Positions 11,411 to 26,088 of a stretch of 64,000 nt of DNA are shown piece by piece. The notes beneath the pieces are model-generated. The model saw only the letters and a program-made list of their open reading frames with translations. It did no database searches and was not told the origin of the DNA. Position 1 is the stretch's first letter, and every line of letters starts with the position of its first letter. The DNA comes from Paragordius varius (Eukaryota > Nematomorpha): positions 4,278,001-4,342,000 of the forward strand of contig OZ176054.1 in NCBI GenBank assembly GCA_964247055.1, given 5' to 3'. A program made the translations under genes and the position numbers.

Positions 11411-12162
11411 AAGTGTTTATGTTGCATAGATTTAATATAAGAATGAAAAAAATATCTATTTTAAATGCACTAAAATGGAAAATGTATATTTTAGAGACAT
11501 CTTTTACATTCGGCATTTTATTAATCGTTTTTTCGAACTATAATGAATTTCTTATAAACTTTTCAACAATATTTCATTATTGTTCTAAAATTGAAATTCT
11601 AGTAATCATTTTTCACCTGAAAAAAAATGGTTTTTTGAATTGTCAGAAGAAAAACTGCAATTACACATTTTCTTAAAAGTAATGTATATACAATTATTTT
11701 TAAATTTAATTTGATTTACATCAAAAATACTCATAAAATCAGATATTTTGATACTATTTTTCAAAGAAACAAGCCACATCAAAGCTATTTACATAGATTT
11801 ATATATAAGTATTTAATTGTATGTATTAATTTATTAAAACCATATCAAAAAAGCCTTTAATTCAGTTTATGACCTTAATTTTTCGACATGAAACCTATCG
11901 ATTTTTGAATCCTGAAAGCTCGAGAAATCGCTATTCCAAAATTTAAAACAATTTTTTGTGTGTGTAACGACGAAGGTATTAAATAAGATCCGTATAAACT
12001 TGTAAATAAGAGGTAAAAAAAAGAAAATTTATTAAAAACTCATTTTCGCACAAAGGTATCATCAGGAGTTGTTTGAAAAATAATCCTAAATAATGTAAAA
12101 CAAAAATAAATTAAATTGAAATTAAATGTGTGACCAATCAATAATTTTTAAATTGGTATAAT

Positions 12163-13503
12163 CAGGTATGATACCAACCGAATGGAAGGAGAGTTTCACT
12201 GTTCCTATTTTCAAGGGTAAATGAGATATTAATGATTGTAATAATTACAGAGGGATAAGATTGATGTCGCATACAATGAAGTTATTTGAGAAAGTACTAG
12301 AGAAAAGAATAAGAAAAATGGTTAGTATAGAGGGTAATCAATTTGGTTTTATTCCAGGAAAGTCCACCATTGATCCGATTTACGCAGTAAGAAGGCTAAT
12401 CGAGAAGCATATAATGAAAAAGGAGTTGCATGTTATTTGTATTGATATTGAAAAGGCATTTGACAGAATACCTCGGAGCACAATATGGTGGAGCTTAAGA
12501 CGGAAAAAGGTCCCTGAAAGTTACATAAATTAATAAGCATGTACGAATCACACCAAACCAAAATTAAAACACACCAGGGAATATCTGGTCCTATTAAAAT
12601 AAACGAAGGGATCTATCAGGGGTCTGCAATCAGCCCGTTACTATTTATATGCATGGACGAAATTTCAAAAGAAGTAGAGCAACATGATGGCTGGTATTTT
12701 CTTTATGCAGACGACCTAATAGTGCTGTCCGACGAGTTGCATGAATTAAAAGAATTGGTGGGTAAATGGATTGATGTGTTACGACGATGCGGATTAAAAG
12801 TTAATAAAAAGAAAACGGAACTGATAAATTTTGGCGGGAAAAAACGAGAAATAGAATTATAAGAAGGGTGGGTATTAAAAGGTCAGGAGGAATGCAAATA
12901 TTTAGGAGCGATATTAGCAGCAGATGGTTCTTTAACACTTGATATTAATTTAAGATTTCGAAATAGTTGGGCAAATTATAAAAAGATCTCAAATGTTTTG
13001 TGCTACAAAAATATTGATCTAAAAGTAAAGGGTAAGATTTACAGTGCTGTTGTACAACCAACAATGATGTACAACTCACAGACATGGGCAATAAAGAAAT
13101 CAGAAGAGAGGCACTCTGAGGTTACTGAAATGAGAATGCTTAGATTGATGTGCGGTGTAACGAGGAATGGCAAGGTGAAGAATGTCCACATAAGAGAAAG
13201 TACGGAAATCAAACCGGTAACGCAAAAGATCATGGTAAATCGTTTAAGATGGTTCGGACATGTTGAAAGAAGAGATAATAATTACATTGGTAAAAAGATT
13301 GATGATTATATTGTGAAAGGCAGGGGAAAAGGGAGCCCTAAAACGCGATGGATAGATACAGTTAAGAGGGACATGGCAAAACTGAACCTAAAACGCGAAG
13401 ACTCCTTAGACAGGGTTCTATGGCGAAATAGTTTACGGATATGACCGCTCGAAAGAGTGATATCATATAATGTAATTATTATTATTATTATTATTATTAT
13501 TAT
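12163..13503 (+). mobile_element. RTE-like LINE, 5'-truncated, plus strand
   Basis: Starts abruptly at aggtatgataccaaccgaat, a point internal to the full-length copy at 45.6-48.5 kb, and runs to a (ATT)n tail at about 13477-13503. The encoded RT has MSHTMKLFEKVLEKRIRKM, QFGFIPGKSTIDP, IDIEKAFDRIPRSTIWWSLR, GIYQGSAISPLLF and FLYADDLIVLSDE, then the C-terminal RLRWFGHVERRD and GSPKTRWIDTVKRDM. Three small frame breaks (near 12533, 12862 and 12990) divide it. DNA identity to the 45.6 kb copy is very high by eye, so both are recent relative to the copy at 5.4 kb. Confidence 0.88.
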
Positions 13504-13556
13504 AATTGACAAAGAAACGTGTCACAAAAGAAACCGTTATAATCTAGTATGGCGCA

Positions 13557-13945
13557 CCTGGAATCATTATTGATACGAAAGGCCTCAAAAGTCATTGTAT
13601 GGTGGCGTATTTTTCAGGACAAGGGCCTAATTAAGAGGCAATTTAATAAAACGGCTCTACTTAAACTTTTGCCTTTTTAGAGTAATATTTTAAGCCCTCA
13701 TTGAACTCATATCTGATAAGTTTTCTAAAATTTGCCTCCAAAGTCACGCTGTCTCGATATGGTGGCGAAGTTGTAGGCGGGTAGCCTCCTACTCAGAAGC
13801 CAATACAAAATGACATCCGATAAAAAATTTTGCCTTTACAGAGGAATACCTGGAATCATCATTCATTCCATATGTTTTTAATAGTTTTTGGAAAAATTGG
13901 CTCAAAATAAAAAAGTCATTCTATAGTGGCGCCTTTTTCAGGGCA
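13557..13945. repeat. Two-unit tandem repeat, period about 290 bp
   Basis: The block cctggaatcat...tcaaaa...aaagtcattgtatggtggcg...tttttcaggacaagggcctaatta at 13557-13635 recurs at 13848-13945 as cctggaatcatcattc, aaagtcattctatagtggcg, ttttcagggcatgggtctaa. The spacer (ttttgcctttttagagtaat against ttttgcctttacagaggaat) also repeats in part. No coding sequence is seen. It could be a satellite fragment or part of an unidentified element. Confidence 0.55.
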
Positions 13946-14150
13946 TGGGTCTAATTATGGAAACATCTCAAATTCCAAAAATATAACTTTAAAGAATAAG
14001 TCATTTATGATTGTGCACTGAAATATAATTGTAAAAATTGCCATTTAATAATTGTGTTTTTATAAAAAAATAATATCCTAATATTACGCTGATAATGGTT
14101 AAAAGTTATTTTTATATTCTTGTTTTAATATTTTATCATCAAAGATAAAC

Positions 14151-14297
14151 CGTTTTTATTGACTGGGAAAACGTTTTTATTGATTGAGAAAATGTTTTTA
14201 TTGACTGGGAAAACCTTTCGATTGACTGGGAAAAGTTTAGATTGATTGGGAAAATGTTTCGATCGACTAGGAAAACGTTTATTTGACTGGGAAACGG
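14151..14297. repeat. 21-bp minisatellite, about seven units
   Basis: Units follow cgtttttattgactgggaaa with variation (gattgagaaa, gattgactgg, gatcgactag). Read on the minus strand it gives a false repetitive peptide (PVNKN/PINKN), which I take as a by-product of the repeat and not a gene. The style resembles the arms of the fold-back element at 3.4 kb, but the unit is different. Confidence 0.8.
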
Positions 14298-16650
14298 TAT
14301 ACATAGTGTGTGTGTTATATTTTGTGCCACATGCGCCAAACTGGATTTTGTGATACTTTTTTTTGTCCATTATTAATTTAAAAATTATTGATATATAACA
14401 CATTTAATTTATTTTTTGTTCCCACATGATGCTATTTGGGCTAAAATGAGTTTTTAATAAATATATTTTTATTTTCACGAGGTTTATACGAATAAACTCT
14501 CTATTTATGTAAAATACAGTATTCGTTTTAAAACCAAACAGTTGTAAAATTTAACGGTGAAATATTGTTATCAATAGTTTTAAGTCTAATTAAATTATAT
14601 AGATATAATGAAAAAAATGGTCACATTTTAAATCAATAAAATCACAAATGAACCAAATCGATTTTTATTAAGGAATAATGGGATACTTAATGTGTGTCAA
14701 CTAAGCTTTGAACGATAATCCGGTTCCTGAGATTTTAGCAGAAACCTGTTGCGGTCGGGTTGGGACCAACCCGGTTCTTCATATTTTAGGAATCACTCCG
14801 GTTCCTGCCAAAAATGTTAATTATTAAAATTATTATAAGTTGCGCTCTAGAATATTAGAAAATTATATAGAAAATATCGTAGTTAAATTTTTATGGAATG
14901 TAAAAATGCATTACAGTAAATATTGCAAATAAGCTTATTTTTTGTAAATTTTTTTAGTGTCAAAAAGCCTCGGTGGTATTAATCCGCTCAATATATCTCC
15001 TATTTAAAAAATTAATTCCACTGAGGTCACTTTTGCACCTTATAAAATAAGGTTAAAAATATATTTTTAGTATTTAATGTATTACACTAGACAACAGATT
15101 TTTCTGCCACTCGAGTTATATGCATTTTCTGATATTTAATATCATTTTAACAGTAAATCTGGATTAAATATTATAATGCTACCAAAGAATTTTTGGTAAT
15201 TCGATTTTTATATTATGCGCCATCTTTATCAATATTTTACTAAAAAATATTTTTCTTTGAAAATATGGGACAAATCCCCACTTGTAATTAGTCGAAACAA
15301 TAATGAGATCTCTATTGAATGCATACTAATATGTTTTAGCACGATAGTTAATATTGGAGATAGGAAGCGACAAGCACGCGAATCAAGAGCGTTTTCATCA
15401 ATAAATATTTTTTAAAACTAATCGATGTAAATAACTCAAACTTTGTGATGGCAATGAATTTTTAAAAAGATAACAGGAAAAAGTTTTTTTGATTAAAGTT
15501 GTTTATTGCTTTAAAAAGCCATTTTTATTTTTTCAAAAATAATTACCATATCATTTAATTATTTATTTTCCTTTAAAAGGCTTAAAAATTCCAAAGATTA
15601 GAAATAAAGTTTAAAGCATTCTTCATATTTTTAACCACTATGTAAATTTTGAATTATAACTATGCATTTTAGCATCCACTATGTAAAACTCCTATTTCAA
15701 AGATTTTTTAAATTATTTGCTAATGTAGCCCTAATAATTATATTGACATAATTTATATGATTTTTAAATTAGTTTGTCGGTGAAAATTTTGACTTATTTA
15801 TGAATTCAAGATTTTGACCATATAAATCGAATAACATTTACATCCCATTGATTTAAATGACATACTACCGCTCGAAAGATTCAGTGTTTTGCGCTTTTTC
15901 GAATGATATAAAATACATGGCTATACATTTAAAATTTTAATTTTGGAATTTCGAGTTTGATGTTAAAGCGGGGTTAAAAGTTTTTGATAAACTCTAATAA
16001 AAAATTTTTAGGTGTTACCATTTTTTTCAGATATGCTATTTATGTAACTTTAATGAAATAAATTTTAAAACAATGATGGCACCTAAAAAAGTCAAAATTT
16101 GTTGTCTAGCGTATACCCTTATATTTTCACCTATTTCGAATCTAAAGTACAGGGAGTAAACACAAATACACGTTTAACTATTTAGTAGATAATGCCATAT
16201 AGCTTCACTCAATTTTTAGTTATATGTTCCGCGAAAAAAATGAATGTATTTTTGTTAGACCTGTGTGCCGTAATATTATATTTTTAAGGTCTCAAAAACA
16301 GTATTATAAGAAAGAGAGCTAGAGAGGAGACAAAATCGTATTATTTCAATTTTTTTACATGGGACATAATATAATATTTTTTCTTTTATTTATATATGTT
16401 ATGAGTCAAACGTTTCAGTTTATAGTTAGCAAATGTTTTGTCTGTAATAAATCGATATACCCAATTGTTTAATCGTATCGTATAATTTATATATAACGAA
16501 TATTTTTGTTGAACATATAAGTAGGATATGAAAACAATAAATTTAGATATAATTTTTATATTACATGAATTATCAGCCAGATGTTGCATTTTCTCTATCG
16601 AATAGATATTCATGAATTATGTTATAGATTCTAAGGTTATTGTAAAGTAG
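14298..16650. other. Gene-poor AT-rich stretch
   Basis: I see no gene. One patch at 14715-14820 has repeated ggttcc/ccggtt words (ccggttcctgag, accaacccggttcttc, ctccggttcctgcc), of a kind that also appears near 19.45, 37.52, 51.59 and 56.42 kb and resembles eroded hAT or similar termini. Confidence 0.45.
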
Positions 16651-16666
16651 CAAATGGAGGCCCTTA

Positions 16667-16676
16667 CCATAAAAGG
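16667..16676. promoter_or_regulatory. CArG box (SRF-type site) upstream of actin
   Basis: ccataaaagg fits CC(A/T)6GG exactly and lies 275-284 bp before the actin start codon. SRF and CArG boxes control actin genes across animals. The functional call is inference from family knowledge and position. Confidence 0.5.
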
Positions 16677-16932
16677 GAATGTTTGATTAAAATCGATAAA
16701 ACAACAAATATAAATTGATGTTTTGTGTGAGCATGCAGTAATATAACACACACATATTGGAAGTAATTTCATATTTGATTTTTATTTTATATAATTTTTT
16801 TTCAATATTCACATACTTTTCTTCTATCTATTCCGAATTCATAAAGTATAGAACATATCTATTTATAATCCATTAATCGACAAAATTATATATAGATTAA
16901 TCTTATTTAACAACACATCTTTTTTAGAATAA

Positions 16933-18476
<1,544 letters not shown>

Positions 18477-18654
18477 ACTGCTACGCATTCACTTTTACTT
18501 CCTCCCCTCCCCCACCCTTTTTCTGCTTACGTTTTATTTTTTGGGAAAATTTCTGTATTTTCTAAACTATCATTATAATGATTATAACAAATTTACTACT
18601 GTAACTTTTTTTGTTTAGTTTATTGCCTTACTCTTTCAATGAAAAAAAAACGCA

Positions 18655-18660
18655 AATAAA
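18655..18660 (+). terminator. Actin polyadenylation signal
   Basis: aataaa about 180 bases after the actin stop codon, following a pyrimidine-rich 3' UTR (cttcctcccctcccccaccc). It is a canonical signal; use is inferred. Confidence 0.55.
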
Positions 18661-20256
18661 TATTATGTTAATTTATTTTGTTCAATTTTCGTATATTTGT
18701 ATACCTGGGAAACTACATAGCCTTTTTATGATTACCTATATTTGATTAATAAATATTTGTATTGATATTAATTTGTAACTTTATATATACCAAAAGCTTA
18801 GTATTGTAAAATATTTTTTATACTTGAAATTTGTCGATCACATAAATTATTTTTTCTGCGCCATTTTTATCAGCAATTCATAGTTAGATTAACAGGGATG
18901 AATCAAAATAATTTGAGTATTTTTAAACTTCATAAAAAAATCTGGTATATCTTAAATATTTAACAAATGTATGAAATTTATGATGAATTTCAGAGATTGT
19001 GTAAAAATATATGGCTATTAAACAAATTTAACCGAAATTCGAGCAAGAAAAAATGAGATTTGTGATGTTCCCCTGAAGCTGGTTTTACAAACTGTCTAAT
19101 TAAATTATGGTAGTTCATAATAAGTTGAAATCTTGACTAAACTAGGGGTCGACGTATACTTCCCGTAATATAAATATATGTTATGAGAAATATTGTAATG
19201 GTTATTTTCCCAGCCATATATTTGTTAAGTAAAAATTATTATCACAACACATTTGATATACCAAAATATATGGAATAGGCTGACATTTACGCGCCCATTC
19301 ACAAGAAGACGGAGAAAATATATTCTTAATTTGCCTCATTCATTTTCTTTCTTTTTTTGACTGGGAATCTAACCTTTCGGATTATTAAAGTCCGCATTTA
19401 ATGGTATCGATCCCAAAGAATTTTGGCTGTTAAAAGTTTTTTTTCCGGTTACATTTTTTTGTTTAACATTGAAATTAAAAACTTGTTTAGAACCGTTTTT
19501 TAAATATTTTTTGGTTCCAACACAGTATAAGTCTGTGTTTCCGGTTTTAATCTTTATATCATAATACTATGGTGATTATTATATCGTAGGGAAAGATTAA
19601 ATATTATAATCAAGTATTTTATGCTTATATTTAAATATTGAGATTCCTATTAGTTCCAATTAATTATCGACTCCACAAAGCTTGCAATTTAATAATAATA
19701 GATAATCTTTTCAAGCAACGCTAACTCTTTTTCAAAGTGGATTATGAATGTTAGATTTTTTTAGTTTATTCGAACCTAATTACTCCATTTCGTCAGACTT
19801 CTAACATCCAAAAATGATTATCAAAGGTATATTTTTTAAGTATTTTAATAATTTTTTCTCTTCCTATTGTATGATGTAAGCTTTATATACCTGTGATTAT
19901 CATTATTTCTTATATCCGTTTATTTTTATAAATTTTATCCATACCGAAAACTTTGATAATCTATATAATTATTTTGTTATGCATTTTTATCCCTTGATTT
20001 ACACTTCCATGGACTTGTTATTTATTATAAGTTATTTATCATAAGTCATTTATTTTAAGCAGTTTCGTCGCTAATTAAACATGCGTCAAACTCATCTTCC
20101 ATAAGATAAAAAATCTCGTTTATTCCATATACTGGAATTAACATTTTCAATACCATATGAATACAATAAATATGTGTCTAAATAAGCTTACCTATTTTTA
20201 ATTCACCTAAAGATATTCGCTACTAATTATATACATTTATGCCAAATCAAATTCAC

Positions 20257-20258
<2 letters not shown>

Positions 20259-20287
<29 letters not shown>
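20259..20287. repeat. (TA)n microsatellite
   Basis: About 14 perfect TA units. Confidence 0.95.
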
Positions 20288-20295
<8 letters not shown>

Positions 20296-20508
20296 TTTTA
20301 TTATAAGGATCAACTCAATATTTTTTCCCTTAAAGCTTGGAGTTTTTATTAACGAGCTGTATTCATTGATGTTGCACTGAGCGTCATTTGGATGGGTTGT
20401 CAATAGCTTGTTCTTAAAAGTAGTATCTTTTTCGTTGTTTATAGGATTAACTCTAATGTTTGCTATAACTTTCTGAGAGATATGAATGCGGTTTTCTCAT
20501 ACCATGAT

Positions 20509-20533
20509 ATAATAATAATAATAATAATAATAA
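20509..20533. repeat. (AAT)n microsatellite
   Basis: About eight units. The same motif forms the 3' tail of the RTE-like LINEs, but no LINE sequence adjoins it here. Confidence 0.9.
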
Positions 20534-21774
20534 AGATATGTCATATACAATAATTTAAAATTTAGAAAAGTAAGACTTTAGCCTGATTTTTACCTATTTA
20601 GAGTATTAAAAATCGGTCAGTTTCAACTCCTATCTCGAAATGTAAATTTCACTAAATAATGTAACACAAGTATTTTAGATGAAACATTAAAGAAAAATAA
20701 TGATATAATAAAGTGTCAAAATACGACTTTTGGGTATAATAAAGATGATTTTTAAAATGTTTTCTACGAATAAAAACATTTAGACTAAATTAGATGGCTT
20801 ATAAGTTCCTGGTGTTGTCAAATAAGTTAAAATAAGATAAATTAAATTATAGTCAATCATATATATTACATAATAAATAAATTGTGGCATTTTTGCCTTA
20901 TCAAGATTATGAAGCTTTAATAATTATTACTTCCATTAAATGCTGTAATTACTTTGTATAACCCTTTATTAGTCATTCGGTGTTTAATCGGCTAAAAGAG
21001 TAATTAATTTACATGTCTGTTAGCATGTAGGAAATTTTTCAGTTTTAATAGTTATATTTTGAGGTAGTTTTATACCCCAGAGCGATTCAATATTTGATTA
21101 TCAAAAACATACTTTATTTAGCTTTTAAGGCGCATGTTATTTGCTGGTTAAATGAAAATTAAAAGATTTCTATAATAAATACATATTTTAAACCATAATA
21201 AAACATTTATTGCCTGCCGAATTAACGATTAAAAAAATTCAAAGAAAAGGGGCGATAATGTTTGGAATAAGGAATTTTCTACATTTTTGCATTTTTTAAA
21301 AAAAAATTTGAAGCATGCGCCTAAAAATTTAAAGAAAGTATTTTTTTGAAATTCCAAATACCTTTATTATTTTTAAGATAGTTAAATTTGAAATCGCTTT
21401 TCGATATTAAACTTTCCGAAAAGTAATGGACTTTTAATTGATGCGGATAAAAAATAAGTTGATACGTGTTTGCGAAATCATGTTAGAATAATTTTATTAT
21501 GCGACAACACATGAAAATATAAATTTAAAATTCGTTTTTAAAGTGAAAGTTTGAAACTTTACTAAAAAACCAAAATATATTCTTTATATTTTTGAGATAT
21601 TTAATTTAATTGTATAAAATTGAATTAAATAAATAAATCTAAATTAAATGCGGTTATATAAATTTAAATATAAAAAGTGAATAGATTCAGGCAGGTATAT
21701 AAATATTAGTAATCGTTTTTAGATTATTAATAAATCATCTTTTAAAGCTTTTTAAACAAATATTTTAAAAATTA

Positions 21775-22000
21775 TTTAAGATTTGGGCCAAATTTAAATA
21801 TATGCATTCTTTAGTTTTTTAGGTTCAATATTATAACAAAAATTGATGAGATTGCAAAAAAAAATTTCATCCAAACTTCTCCGCCATTTTTTCATTCTTT
21901 TTAAAACGCTAATACAATAGGCAAAATGCGATATTTATTGATTTTAACAGTTAATTGTTTTTAAGGGCTATTCCAAATTCAGACTTAAGAAATTTGAGAA
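21775..22000 (+). repeat. Diverged interspersed repeat, pair with 33.67-33.85 kb
   Basis: Both stretches share aaatttaaa.atatgc.ttctttagt, then cgccattttttc, then cgctaat.caa.aggc.aaaatg, in the same order and spacing. The layout recalls the core of the TTAA-bounded MITE (cgacgccattttta then gcaaaatatcg), so this may be an older branch of that family. Confidence 0.45.
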
Positions 22001-22490
22001 CTGTATAGAATAAAACCTTTCTAATCCAAAACTGATCGTTGAATTTAACTAAAGCAACCTAAAAGTATTTTGTTTACAAATTCAAAAAAATATTCTACAA
22101 GTAATTGAGCAGGTAAGTAGTGTTAAATTTTGTACAATATGGATAATAGATTTCAAAATTGTATTTTTCCATTTATAACTTGGAACTCTGACGATGCTCT
22201 AAAGAAAATTCGGGATCGATAAATTTATTTTAATATGATTTATTTTACGGTGATCTCCACAACATTTATTTATACTTATATATTTTATACAGTGAAAATT
22301 ATAAATTTTATGGACAAATAAAAATATAAAGACAACCATACTTTTTTAAATCCAATTTATCCCATATATATTATTTATTTACAATTATACAATATATAAT
22401 TGTTTGTGTTGCCAATATACATCTCTTCTAGTTACGCAATTTTAAACAAATATTTTTTTATTAAAAATTCAGGATTAAAAGAGTATAGTT

Positions 22491-22604
22491 CAGGGGTAGC
22501 TAATCTTTTTTTCCCGCGGCCTACTTTTTTTGGGAGAAAATTTCACGCGGCGCCTATGAAAATAAGTATTAAAAAATTCATTTATCACTTCGACACAATT
22601 GATG

Positions 22605-22643
<39 letters not shown>

Positions 22644-23873
22644 GATTGGATTGACTAGCAGGGGCCATTTTAAAATAAATATTACGAAAAATATTTATTT
22701 TCACTCCATATAATTGTGTTTCGAGATAAGCATTTGCTTTTTATTAATTCTTTAATTTTTATTTTGCCTTCGAATTTTCAAACAGCTTCAGAAGATTTAA
22801 TAAAAGTCTCTGTCCAAAATTCATTTCCTGAAAAGATTTGTTGTTTTTTATTGGAATTTGGAATATTTTGTAAGTTGCAATTATAGATTTTTTTTGCTGT
22901 ATTAATGCAATGTTTCTGAGGATTTAGTTGCTCTTTGAATAGCTTGATTTTTGAATTACGAATATCTGAATTGTATTTTTGACAGTTTTATGAAGCGTAG
23001 TAAATCTTTGCACATTTGTTTTTTTAGACAAAGCCAAGGTGAGGTTGCATATCAAACAACTACATTTATCATTAATCTATATGTAAGTAATCTTCCCATT
23101 AATTTTTATAACGATATATTTTAGCAGTTTGGAATTTTTAATCATAATATAATATAAGTTTAATTTCAAAGGTTACCTGCATCTCTTTTTTAGCTAAATT
23201 TAAGCTATTTTCAAAAATAACAAACGATATAAGATTCAAATAAAATCTATATATTTATAAAAATGGAAAATGCTGGCTTTGTGATCTGGTGGAAAACTGG
23301 TAGACCCAATCAAATCCAAATATCGAAAAAATATAATCATTAATAAATGTCCCGACAATAGCTTCGCCCTTTTTTTGAAATAGGCCCCCAGTTCGGGCCC
23401 ACCCCGTATGAAAAACGGGTTTTTTTGAAAACAGAAGTCCACAAAATCGTATCTTTAAGACAATTTTCCGGAGAACGTGGACCATTCAATTTCAAATATG
23501 ATTTTGTTTACTTATTTTCGATTGCGCTGAACATAGTCGTCTCGCTTTTTTAATTTAGGCCCTCTTTTTACCCGCTCCCCCCGTAAAATGCCATTCCCCC
23601 CCCCCCCCCCAGAAATCCGAAGGACTTCCTCGGGCTGCGCAGCAGCACGAGATTTACGCTAGTATATGTATAAATATTTTTAATAAAATAAAAACAACAA
23701 TTAAATATAAATTTTTAAGTAAATTTTTTTACACACAATATAATAATATATTATAATTTGTGGTAAAAATCTATTTAAAAATATTTTTTACATTTTATAA
23801 AAATTTTCAAGAGGTCACTTTTCGAAACCTCGCAGTCATGAAGTTGACCGCGGTGACCGTTTGGCCACCCCTG
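22491..23873 (-). mobile_element. Non-autonomous hAT element with perfect 8-bp target duplication
   Basis: Ends are caggggtagctaatc on the left and, as its complement on the right, caggggtggccaaac. The element is flanked by gtatagtt on both sides (22483-22490 and 23874-23881). The right end matches the left end of the hAT at 7.4 kb, so the element reads on the minus strand. The interior at about 23050-22690 is a decayed N-terminal transposase half (SEIRNSKIKLFKEQL, NEFWTETFIKSSEAV, IKSKCLSRNTI). The catalytic part is gone, leaving an internal deletion derivative. It also carries a (TA)n run at 22608-22641 and a C-run at 23596-23610. Confidence 0.9.
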
Positions 23874-24070
23874 GTATAGTTGTCTTTTGAAAAAAATATT
23901 TATCTTTATATATTGTATAAATTGTTAAAACATGTAAATTTTTAAATGTATTAAACTTTCTAAATAAAATTATTGCGAACTATATTACTCAAAAAAGAAT
24001 GATCATACATGCCAGACAAACATGAATTAAATTTAATTAGAGCTCTCCTTAATAGCATTGTTCCTTATTA

Positions 24071-24650
24071 TTAACACTTGGATACAACACATTCATTTTA
24101 GTCCTTCGATTCAAATTGGGGTAATTAAATACCCTAGGCCTGTTTAAAATTAAATTCTTTGAAAAATATGGTAGGAATCGAAACAATGGCAAAAGTGTGC
24201 ACTTATATAACATTAATGAACCCAAATATAAAAATAATTTCATTCAAAAATACTTGATATTACTTATTATAAGATAAAACCCAAAGGTAAAAATTTAGTC
24301 AACCTAACAATGCATTACCAAAATATAAAATAATACAAAATAAACCACTTTTTCTGTTTCTATCAATTTTAGATGTGATTTGAATAAAAAATTAGCTTTA
24401 ATTATAGTTTTTAAAATATGTAATAACGATATACTGAATAAATGTTGTAAAATAAAAATGGCGGCGAAATAGTTTGATATGGAACTTTTTTTCAAACTAA
24501 ATTTTATAAAGATATTTCAGCGTTTTTATATAATTTTTAGGATAATAGAAGGATAAATTTGAACTGGGAACGTTTTTGTCAGAAGTTTTTAAAAATATCA
24601 AATTCTATATCTGGGGTATTTAGATACCCCAATTTGAATCGAAGCGTTAA
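24071..24650 (-). mobile_element. TTAA-bounded MITE, copy 3 (reverse)
   Basis: Reads ttaacacttggatacaacac at the left and ccccaatttgaatcgaagcg followed by ttaa at the right, which is copy 1 in reverse. Full length at 580 bp, with the core ggcggcgaaatagtttgata. Confidence 0.85.
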
Positions 24651-26080
24651 TACAGCTTAGCACTAATAAGGATATGGATTCCTACAGTAAATTTTGCGAG
24701 AATACTTTAACTTGAAATGGCAATTTTGTGTTGAACGATAAAGCAATTACTAAAGTATTATTTTTTCAAAGATTTTGTCTTCATTTGTAGATTTTTTATA
24801 ATTATAAATCCAATTATTTTAACTTGAGTATTGAGGAGTGTTTCCTCTAATTCAGGCTCTTTAAACATTTGATTAGAGGCTAATTTTGTGCAATATATTT
24901 TCAACATATCACACTTATATTCAACTAGAAAGCGTTTTCATACCGCTTCCACCATGCTTTGAAATATCCATAAATTAAATAAATCAAAGTAAGCATTTTT
25001 TAGTAGTTTTATTATGTTATAATCCAAATTCATTAATCCTTAATTTGAACACATACATGTTTTTTAAAGTTGTGTTACAAAAAATAAACTTTAACATAAT
25101 GGTGGATAGAATTTGTTAGTTAAAAAAATGTTTTTTTGCAAGGTCAAGCTGTTTTACTCCAAATCATTTATGTGTGACAAGCAGCCAATTTAAGGGAAAA
25201 CACCCAAGTTTCCAGATAGGTTTGAATTTTGGGCCGATTATTTATACGTCACTCATTTAAGAGGCGGTATTTATGTTAAAACCGTTATCTACCTTAAGCG
25301 TAATTCTTTTCTGCTTCCAAACCATAATTTTTCGTTTTTACACCTCACCGAATTCTGAGTTTTAGGTGCCTACTTTCTATAATTTGTATGGATATCAAAA
25401 AAATACATTTGTGACATAGCATATAGAGTTTTCATTTATTATACAGAACCCGTTTTCTTTGCATTCGACTTAAATTGTCAGTATAAATCTTTATTCGTTA
25501 AATAAGATTTACCCAATCATACATTTACGAAATCTATTAAAGTCTTAATCCAAACAATTTTCGAGGTCTAGGTTTATCATCTACCCGTCAAACGTATTCA
25601 TAAGCAACAAAAGACAGAATATACAATTACATTTATCACAAAATATAAACTTTAAATTTATGACATAATTAATCCGTTCGCTACCTGAGATAATATATGT
25701 TTTTTTTTCAAATAAATGAAACTTAGTTTTTATAAATTCCAAGCTTTTAACATTTGATATTTTTGGAACTTTTTTTGACCATATTTAAAACGGTTATAAT
25801 TTCTTTCTCTAGTTAGCGAACGAGTTAATAATCATATTTTTTAATACAAAAAGTAAAAATACCAGTGTGCAAAAATAATGTTTTCAGGCGAAATTTATAT
25901 TTTTTTATTTAAAACCATCATATATAATTTTTTACGAAAAGACTTATTTCAAAATATGATTCCTGTTTAGAGCTTTACTTTGCAATATCGATTGTTAAAA
26001 CGCAAATTTATAAATTATGTATTTACCTTTTGATTTGCAAAGTACCAATTCTTATCCTAAAATTGGCACAATAGGATATA
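24651..26080. other. AT-rich stretch with weak repeat similarity
   Basis: No gene seen. Around 24930-25050 the words ataccgcttccaccatgc and gttataatccaaattcatta echo 44.3-44.45 kb (ataccgtttccaccatgcc), so an old interspersed repeat is likely. Confidence 0.4.
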
Positions 26081-26088
26081 TGCTAGAT

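Larger units (their letters stand above)
18661..22482. other. Long gene-free AT-rich stretch with microsatellites
   Basis: No conserved coding sequence found on either strand. It holds a (TA)n run at 20259-20287, an (AAT)n run at 20509-20533 and a diverged repeat at about 21775-22000. Confidence 0.5.

Noticed and set aside
14125-14403. Repetitive minus-strand protein (PVNKN-type repeats)
   Set aside because: Direct translation of the 21-bp minisatellite; two frames give equally repetitive peptides, so it is not evidence for a gene.
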